In this document: positions 1-4,676 of the stretch, in pieces | How positions within the stretch are numbered: position 1 is the first letter of the stretch | Layout of the letters: the number at the start of each line of letters is the position of its first letter | Source of the DNA: Methanomassiliicoccales archaeon PtaU1.Bin030 | GTDB lineage: Archaea; Thermoplasmatota; Thermoplasmata; Methanomassiliicoccales; Methanomassiliicoccaceae | Direction: 5' to 3' | NCBI GenBank assembly: GCA_002067635.1 | Contig: MVRB01000172.1 | Coordinates: 1-7,438 of the forward strand | DNA length: 7,438 bases | Translations under genes and position numbers: made by a program | The notes under the pieces: model-generated | Databases searched by the model: none | What the model was told of the DNA's origin: nothing | Seen by the model: only the letters and a program-made list of their open reading frames with translations

Positions 1-430
1 TCAGGTCATCAAGAACGCCAAGGCCCTGGGCAGCGCCCTCTATGAGATGGGCATCGACGTGATGTGCCCCCACCTTGGTTTCACGGAGTCCCACACTCTG
101 GCCATCAGCGTGGCCAAGCACGGCGGCGGGGCTCAGTGCGCTCTCGACCTGGAGAAGGCCAACATCATCACCAACAAGAACATGCTCCCTGGCGACACCA
201 GCTCCGTCAAGCCCTCGGGGCTTAGGCTGGGCACGCAGGAGCTGACACGTCTGGGCATGGAGAAGGGGGAGATGGAGGAGGTCGCCCGCCTGATCTACCG
301 CATCATCGTCAAGAAGGAGAGCCCTGAGGCGGTAAAGAAGGATGTGTGGGAGCTCAAGAAGGACTTCACCAAGGTGCAGTACTGCCTTAATGAAGGCACC
401 GAGGCCTACAAGTACTACGACCTGGTCTAG
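1..430 (+). CDS. glyA: Serine hydroxymethyltransferase, C-terminal part (5' truncated by window edge)
   Basis: This is the last 142 codons of a serine hydroxymethyltransferase, the PLP enzyme that interconverts serine and glycine while loading a one-carbon unit onto a folate or methanopterin carrier in the cytoplasm. The frame is open from base 2, upstream of the first ATG at 47, so the gene enters from outside and that ATG is internal. Visible family marks are a GGGAQ segment near base 125 and the conserved block KPSGLRLGTQELTRLG (about 209-256). The Arg at 224-226 in this block corresponds to the family's substrate-carboxylate-binding arginine. The PLP lysine lies upstream of the window. 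The C-terminal region resembles the archaeal branch rather than bacterial GlyA (recognition from memory). It ends at TAG 428-430 and is followed by a T-rich tract, so it is probably a separate transcription unit from the downstream operon. Confidence 0.93.
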   Translation, partial: QVIKNAKALGSALYEMGIDVMCPHLGFTESHTLAISVAKHGGGAQCALDLEKANIITNKNMLPGDTSSVKPSGLRLGTQELTRLGMEKGEMEEVARLIYRIIVKKESPEAVKKDVWELKKDFTKVQYCLNEGTEAYKYYDLV

Positions 431-454
431 GCAACGGTTGAGAGGCCCCATAAC

Positions 455-479
455 CCCTTTCCTTTTTCTCTCTTCTTTC
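455..479 (+). terminator. Pyrimidine/T-rich probable archaeal terminator after glyA
   Basis: About 25 nt after the glyA stop there is a tract made almost only of C and T, including T5 at 463-467 and several TTT/CTTT runs. I see no stable hairpin before it. Archaeal RNA polymerase commonly terminates at T-rich stretches without a stem, which fits. It would separate glyA from the transporter/quinone operon. Confidence 0.5.
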
Positions 480-522
480 ATCAGGACGCTCCCTTATCAC
501 CCTGACCCCGGTGCTCTGGCAA

Positions 523-530
523 CATATTAA
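523..530 (+). promoter_or_regulatory. TATA-like box (CATATTAA) of the operon promoter
   Basis: CATATTAA is the most AT-rich element in the otherwise GC-rich 431-582 gap. It lies about 55 nt before the chosen start of the first operon gene. With the usual archaeal spacing of about 25 nt, transcription would begin near 548-556, giving a 5' leader of about 30 nt. No convincing BRE purine element is seen just upstream, so the call is moderate. Confidence 0.45.
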
Positions 531-537
531 GAGGGGG

Positions 538-563
538 CCGACATTATCGGCCGATAAGGACGG
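538..563 (+). promoter_or_regulatory. Palindromic probable operator at the operon promoter
   Basis: TTATCGGCCGATAA at 544-557 is a perfect 14-bp palindrome. It is extended by partly matching flanks (C542 with G559, and CCG 538-540 with CGG 561-563) to a 26-bp imperfect inverted repeat in which 22 of 26 positions are symmetric. It begins about 8 nt after the TATA-like box and its centre coincides with the expected transcription start. This is the classic place for a dimeric archaeal repressor to block polymerase. The regulator is not encoded in the window. In RNA the same sequence could form a hairpin just ahead of the ribosome-binding site. Confidence 0.5.
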
Positions 564-569
564 TCGCTT

Positions 570-580
570 AGGAGCTGATC
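570..580 (+). promoter_or_regulatory. Strong Shine-Dalgarno fixing the start at 583
   Basis: AGGAGCTGATC matches AGGAGGTGATC, the complement of the canonical 16S rRNA 3' end, at 10 of 11 positions. The AGGAG core ends 8 nt before ATG 583. This decides the start of the substrate-binding protein at 583 rather than the in-frame GTG at 511, which lacks such a site and would place the TATA box and palindrome inside the coding sequence. Confidence 0.8.
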
Positions 581-582
581 TC

Positions 583-1542
583 ATGGTGAAACGTAACAGG
601 ATCATGTTCATCGTCGCCCTCGCCTTGGTCGCGGTGATCGTGGCATCGGGGGCTTTGTTGGTGCTCTCCCCTAAGGACGAGGGCACGGTTCTGCGCATCG
701 GGGTTCTGCCCGTAATAGACACCCTGCCGCTCTATGTGGCCGAGGAGGAGGGGCTGTTCGATCAGGAGGGCATAGATGTTCAGCTCGTGGAGTTCAACAG
801 CGCTATGGAAAGGGACGCGGCTTTCACAGCAGGAAGCATCCAGGGCTACTTCGGGGATCTCATAAACACGCTTGTGCTCAGGAAGACTATGGACGTGATG
901 GTGGTCACGGTCGACTACCGAACGCTTCCAGACAACCGCATGTTCGCCATCCTGGCCTCCCCCAACTCAGGCATCAGCGATATAGCGCAGCTGAACGGGA
1001 CGCCGATCGCGACCTCGGTTGCGTCTATCTCCGAGTACTTCATGAGCGAGATGCTGTTGGCCAATGGAGTGACTGGACCCGTACAGGTCCAGCAGGTCCC
1101 GGCCATACCCATCAGGTTCAGCTCCCTGCTCTCGGACCAGATCAATGTTGCCGTTCTGCCGGAACCGTTCGTGACACGTGCGATAGATGAGGGCGCCGTC
1201 CTCCTGACGGACGACCGTGCTATCAACACCACCGCTACCGTCATCGCCCTTAGAGGCGAGTGGATCTCCGAGAACCGACAGGCAGCGGAGAGCTTCCTGA
1301 GAGCATACAATGCCAGTGTGGCCAAGGTCAACGAGGACCCTTGGACGTACGACCAGGTATTGTACGAGAAGATCCACTTCCCAGAGGAGCTCCGGGACAG
1401 CTTCGACTTCCCGCCCCTGTCGCCCATCGCGCTCCCCACGGGGGAGGACCTGCAGCGGGTCCAGGAGTGGATGACGAGCATCGGAATACTAACGGAGCAA
1501 TTCTCCTACAATGACGTGATGGCGACGGAACTGTATGGGTGA
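583..1542 (+). CDS. NitT/TauT-type ABC transporter substrate-binding protein, membrane-anchored
   Basis: A 319-residue periplasmic-binding-fold protein that should capture a small organic ligand outside the membrane and deliver it to the permease encoded two genes downstream. Residues 2-6 are basic and residues 7-28 form one hydrophobic segment with no following lipobox cysteine. The protein therefore looks anchored by an uncleaved N-terminal helix. The mature domain opens with LRIGVLPVIDTLPLYVAEEEG (37-57; strand, then 'PLYVA..EGLF' typical of the SsuA/TauA/NMT1 group), followed by FTAGSIQGYFGD (81-92) and VAVLPEPFVTRAI (189-201), the family's hinge/ligand-pocket motif. The length fits the family. 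The start rests on the Shine-Dalgarno at 570-580. The stop overlaps the next gene. The fold is shared with MqnA/MqnD and THI5-like enzymes, but the adjacent ATPase and permease favour a transport role. The ligand cannot be read from sequence. From the operon it may be an aromatic quinone precursor (inference). Confidence 0.88.
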   Translation: MVKRNRIMFIVALALVAVIVASGALLVLSPKDEGTVLRIGVLPVIDTLPLYVAEEEGLFDQEGIDVQLVEFNSAMERDAAFTAGSIQGYFGDLINTLVLRKTMDVMVVTVDYRTLPDNRMFAILASPNSGISDIAQLNGTPIATSVASISEYFMSEMLLANGVTGPVQVQQVPAIPIRFSSLLSDQINVAVLPEPFVTRAIDEGAVLLTDDRAINTTATVIALRGEWISENRQAAESFLRAYNASVAKVNEDPWTYDQVLYEKIHFPEELRDSFDFPPLSPIALPTGEDLQRVQEWMTSIGILTEQFSYNDVMATELYG

Positions 1543-2281
1543 AGGGATGCTGACGGCCGAGGGGCTCACCAAGGTGTTCGCTCCTGAGATCAAGATCATT
1601 GAGGACATGTCGTTCTCCGTGGGAAGAGGACGTTCCCTCACCATTATTGGCCCCTCCGGCTGCGGAAAGAGCACCCTCCTGTACATGCTGGCCGGTCTGT
1701 CGAGGCCGACGGCGGGGAGGGTCCTCATCGAAGGCCGGGAGGTCAAGGGCCCTTCTCGGGAGGTGGGGATGATCCTACAGGACTTCGGCCTTCTGCCCTG
1801 GAAGACGGTTTGGGGCAATATCTGCCTGGGCATGAGGATCAGGAATGTGCCCAGGGAAGAGCAGGACCGCCGCGCTCGGGAGACCATCAGATACCTCGGC
1901 CTGGAAGGCCACGAGGATGACTACCCGAGCAGGATGAGCGGGGGCGAGAGGCAGAGGTTGGCGATCGGCAGGGCCTTGGTAATGGACCCCTCGGTCCTCC
2001 TGATGGACGAGCCCTTCTCATCGTTGGACACCCTGACCCGGGAGAGGCTGCAGAACACCCTGTTGGAGGTGCAGGAGCAGAAGGGGCTCACCATGGTCAC
2101 GGTGACCCACAGCATCGAGGAGGCTGTCTTCCTGGGAGATGAGATCATGGTCCTGGGGGGCCGTCCATGCGGCATACGCGCCATCGTCCCCAACCCGGGA
2201 GCAGGTGGGACGGGATACCGCAGCGATGAGCGCTTCTTCGCCGTGTGCCGCGAGGTCCGCCGGGCGGTGGAGGGCCTATGA
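1535..2281 (+). CDS. ABC transporter ATP-binding protein, NitT/TauT (SsuB/TauB-like) type
   Basis: A 248-residue cytoplasmic nucleotide-binding subunit that powers the importer as a dimer. All ABC motifs are present in order: Walker A GPSGCGKST (39-47), Q-loop LQDFGLLPW (81-89, with the LLPW typical of the nitrate/sulfonate/taurine group), signature MSGGERQR (134-141), Walker B VLLMDEP (154-160), D-loop SSLD (162-165) and H-loop His192. It should therefore be active. The start is ambiguous. ATG 1535 overlaps the preceding stop by 8 nt. ATG 1547 (Met5) lies 4 nt after GGTGA (1538-1542), a piece of the Shine-Dalgarno complement, and is equally plausible. Either way translation is coupled to the upstream gene. 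The gene ends with a 4-nt ATGA overlap with the permease fusion. Residues after about 210 form the usual short, variable tail with no extra domain. Confidence 0.92.
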   Translation: MGEGMLTAEGLTKVFAPEIKIIEDMSFSVGRGRSLTIIGPSGCGKSTLLYMLAGLSRPTAGRVLIEGREVKGPSREVGMILQDFGLLPWKTVWGNICLGMRIRNVPREEQDRRARETIRYLGLEGHEDDYPSRMSGGERQRLAIGRALVMDPSVLLMDEPFSSLDTLTRERLQNTLLEVQEQKGLTMVTVTHSIEEAVFLGDEIMVLGGRPCGIRAIVPNPGAGGTGYRSDERFFAVCREVRRAVEGL

Positions 2282-3906
2282 ACAAGCAGCGCCTGCTAGG
2301 GTACGCCTTGTCCCTGGCCACCTGCCTCCTGGTATGGAAGGCGGCCGCTGTCCTCCTGAGCTCCCCGGTACTGCCGGGCCCGGAGGAGACCCTGAGGGCG
2401 TTCGCGGCCGCGGTCGGTACCTCGATATTTTGGTCGAACTTCGCGGCCAGCACCTTCCGGGTGCTCTCCAGCATCGCCCTGGCATGGCTTCTGGCCTTCC
2501 CCCTGGGGATCATGATCGGCTATGATCGCAAGACCGATCGCTACGTGAGCCCCCTGATATTCCTGACCTACCCCATCCCCAAGATGGTGTTCCTGCCGGT
2601 GATGATCCTGCTCTTCGGCCTGGGGGACCTGTCGAAGATACTGCTCATCACCCTGGTGGTCTTCTTCCAGATACTCGTCGCCACCAAGGAGGGGGTGAGC
2701 GGTCTGGACCGCAAGTACATCGACTCCATGCGCTCTATGGGGGCGACGGAGGGGGACATCATCAGGGAAGCAGTTATCCCCGCGGCGCTCCCCTCCTGCT
2801 TCACCGCCTTGCGCATCATCACCGGGACCTCCATCTCGGTGCTGTACTTCGCCGAGACGTTCGCGGGGACCTCGGGGCTGGGCTACATGATAACGAACGC
2901 CTGGACGTGGGGCAACTATACCGAGATCTACGTCGGAATACTGGCCATGAGCATCCTGGGCATCGCCATCTATGAGGCATTCACCTGGATGGAGCGCCGG
3001 ATGTGCCGCTGGACGAGGGCTGCGGAGGAGGAAGAGGGGGGAGGGTGGTCATGGGAGAAGGCGGTGAGCTACGCGCAGATGATCAAGCTGAGCCACACCG
3101 TGTTCGCCCTGCCCTTCGGCCTGGCAGCCCTGGTTATTCTCAGCACGGACCACACCATCACCGCGGAGATGGTCCTTTGGATCATCGTGGCCATAGTGGG
3201 TGCGCGGTCAGCGGCAATGGGGTTCAACCGCATCGTGGACGCAGGCATCGACAGCCGGAACCCACGTACCAGCGGGCGGCACATACCACAGGGAACCCTT
3301 TCAGCAAAGCAGGCAGGGTCGTTCACCCTCCTCTCGGCGGTCGTCTTCGTCGGAGCCGCGGCCATGCTCTCCCCCCTGTGCTTCGTGCTCTCCTTCCCCG
3401 TTCTGGCCGTCCTCTTCGGGTACTCCTACACCAAGCGCTTCACGTCGGCCAGCCATCTTGTGCTCGGCATCTCCATCGGGCTCATGCCCCTGGGGGCCAG
3501 CGTGGCGGTGGCAGGGACGATAACCGATGCCACGGCCGTCCTCAGCCTTGCTCTTACCACCTACATAGCCGGGTTCGACATACTGTACGCCTGCCAGGAT
3601 ATCGAGTTCGACCGGAAGGAGGGCCTTAGGTCCATACCCTCCCGACTGGGGGTCCCGGCAGCGCTGGCCGTATCATCGGCACTGCATGTCATAAGCATCG
3701 CCAGCCTGGCCGCTCTCTACTGGATGCTTCCGATGGGCCCGGCCTATCTCCTGTGCCTCTTGCTAATAGGGGCGCTGTTCATCGTCGAGCACCTACTGGT
3801 CCGGCCCTCTGACCTCACCAGGATAAACGTCGCCTTTTTCAATATCAACAGCATCATATCGGTGATGGTCTTCGTCTCCTTGGTTATGGGGGTCTACCTC
3901 CTATGA
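2278..3906 (+). CDS. Fusion protein: ABC importer permease + UbiA-family (MqnP-like) prenyltransferase
   Basis: A 542-residue membrane protein joining two normally separate proteins. Residues 1-245 are a NitT/TauT-type (SsuC-like) permease with about six membrane segments and an EAA-type coupling loop (about 147-172, DSMRSMGATEGDIIREAV then IPAALP) that contacts the ATPase. A short charged linker follows (about 246-260, with EEEE and GGG). Residues 261-542 are a UbiA-type aromatic prenyltransferase: MIKLSHTVFALPF (268-280), the first Asp motif NRIVDAGIDSRNPRT (317-331), GYSYTKRFT (381-389) and the second Asp motif YACQDIEFDRKEG (437-449). The Asp motifs bind Mg2+ and the polyprenyl diphosphate. 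The motifs look closest to the menaquinone (futalosine-route MqnP) group. Both halves should have cytoplasmic termini at the joint, so the topology is compatible. The start is ATG 2278 with GGTGGAGG at 2266-2273. A G6 run at 3036-3041 sits in the linker, so a frameshift between two separate genes must be excluded. Each domain call is strong; the fusion itself is less certain. Confidence 0.85.
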   Translation: MNKQRLLGYALSLATCLLVWKAAAVLLSSPVLPGPEETLRAFAAAVGTSIFWSNFAASTFRVLSSIALAWLLAFPLGIMIGYDRKTDRYVSPLIFLTYPIPKMVFLPVMILLFGLGDLSKILLITLVVFFQILVATKEGVSGLDRKYIDSMRSMGATEGDIIREAVIPAALPSCFTALRIITGTSISVLYFAETFAGTSGLGYMITNAWTWGNYTEIYVGILAMSILGIAIYEAFTWMERRMCRWTRAAEEEEGGGWSWEKAVSYAQMIKLSHTVFALPFGLAALVILSTDHTITAEMVLWIIVAIVGARSAAMGFNRIVDAGIDSRNPRTSGRHIPQGTLSAKQAGSFTLLSAVVFVGAAAMLSPLCFVLSFPVLAVLFGYSYTKRFTSASHLVLGISIGLMPLGASVAVAGTITDATAVLSLALTTYIAGFDILYACQDIEFDRKEGLRSIPSRLGVPAALAVSSALHVISIASLAALYWMLPMGPAYLLCLLLIGALFIVEHLLVRPSDLTRINVAFFNINSIISVMVFVSLVMGVYLL

Positions 3907-3950
3907 GCATCACGCACGGTCCGTTCAGGAAAGAGGGAGGGCACGGATGA
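3903..3950 (+). other. 15-codon micro-ORF bridging the fusion gene and ubiE
   Basis: ATG 3903 overlaps the fusion gene's TGA (ATGA at 3903-3906). It opens a frame encoding MSITHGPFRKEGGHG, which stops at TGA 3948-3950, itself overlapping the ubiE start (ATGA at 3947-3950). The ubiE Shine-Dalgarno lies inside it. It could relay ribosomes across the 40-nt gap, or it may be chance. I see no family match and do not claim a functional peptide. Confidence 0.25.
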
Positions 3951-4672
3951 GCCTGGCCTCCAACGTGGTCAAGGATATGGACAAGAGGCCGTCGCGCATC
4001 GGCGGCATGTTCGACGATATCACCCCGACCTATGACCGCCTCAACCTCCTCATGTCCGGCTCCATCGACCGCCGCTGGCGGAAGCGTACGCTGGACATGC
4101 TGGACATCCGTCCGGGGGACAAGGTACTGGACATTGCCACCGGGACCGGGGACATGGCCCTGCAGGCGATGGCCAAGAACAGCGGGGACATCGTGGGCAT
4201 CGACCTCTCGCGCAACATGCTCCTGACCGCGCTTGGCAAGTGGAGGGAGAGGAGAGAGGACGCCCCTTACCCCGTCCTACAGGGCGACGCCTTGAAATCG
4301 CCGTTCAGGGACGGTTCCTTCGACAAGGCCATGGTTGCCTTCGGGGTTCGCAACATGATCGATGTCGACAAATTCCTTAGGGAGGTTCACCGGGTGCTCA
4401 GGCCAGGTGGGCGCCTGGCCGTGGTGGAGCTATCCATCCCCCGCCATCCTGTGATCAGAGAGGGGATGATATTCTACCTCACGAAGCTAATGCCCCTCGT
4501 GGTCCGCCTCCAGAAGGGAGACGCATCGTCATACCGATACCTTTGCGACTCCATAATCACATTCCCATCCCCGGAGGTCCTGAAGGGGAAGATGGCGGCA
4601 GCGGGCTTCACCCCGCTGGAGATAAAGGAACTGACCCTGGGGGCCTGCCACATCTACCTGCTGGAGAAGTGA
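3947..4672 (+). CDS. ubiE: UbiE/MenG-type quinone C-methyltransferase
   Basis: A 241-residue SAM-dependent methyltransferase of the UbiE/COQ5/MenG family, which methylates the ring carbon of a prenylated, decarboxylated quinol such as demethylmenaquinol. Family marks in order: MFDDITPTYDRLNLLMSGSIDRRWRK (21-46, the MFD.I...YD.LN N-terminal signature), SAM motif I VLDIATGTGD (60-69), acidic residue in GIDLSRNML (84-92), LQGDALKSPFRDGSFD (111-126), FGVRNMIDVDKFLRE (132-146), VLRPGGRLAVVELSIP (150-165) and a C-terminal SYRYLCDSIITFP (195-207). Length is close to the family's usual 230-250. The start at ATG 3947 has GGAGG at 3936-3940, 6 nt away. It lies 40 nt after the prenyltransferase fusion and 4 nt before the decarboxylase gene. 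It ends with tandem in-frame stops (TGA TAA). Family assignment is firm; the quinone substrate is inferred from the neighbours. Confidence 0.93.
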   Translation: MSLASNVVKDMDKRPSRIGGMFDDITPTYDRLNLLMSGSIDRRWRKRTLDMLDIRPGDKVLDIATGTGDMALQAMAKNSGDIVGIDLSRNMLLTALGKWRERREDAPYPVLQGDALKSPFRDGSFDKAMVAFGVRNMIDVDKFLREVHRVLRPGGRLAVVELSIPRHPVIREGMIFYLTKLMPLVVRLQKGDASSYRYLCDSIITFPSPEVLKGKMAAAGFTPLEIKELTLGACHIYLLEK

Positions 4673-4676
4673 TAAA

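Noticed and set aside
511..582. In-frame GTG start at 511 adding 24 residues to the binding protein
   Set aside because: It would place the TATA-like box, the palindrome and the 10/11 Shine-Dalgarno inside the coding region and bury the N-terminal membrane anchor behind a polar leader. ATG 583 is far better supported.
915..1481. 188-codon antisense open frame within the binding-protein gene
   Set aside because: It has low-complexity Ser/Arg composition, no domain features and no ribosome-binding site of note. It is the mirror of a real coding frame.
583..1542. Calling the first operon gene MqnA or MqnD (menaquinone biosynthesis enzyme)
   Set aside because: The fold is related, but the N-terminal membrane anchor, the LPEPF motif and the adjacent ATPase and permease fit a transporter receptor better.
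3036..3042. Programmed -1 ribosomal frameshift at G GGG GGA
   Set aside because: The heptamer fits the slippery pattern, but the -1 frame runs on as a meaningless 190-residue tail to 3629. I saw no downstream structure to support it. Only a +1 shift would give a sensible product.
3003..3629. 208-codon open frame overlapping the UbiA domain
   Set aside because: The translation is Gly/Arg/His-rich with no family features, a typical shadow of a GC-rich gene. The overlapping frame contains clear UbiA motifs.
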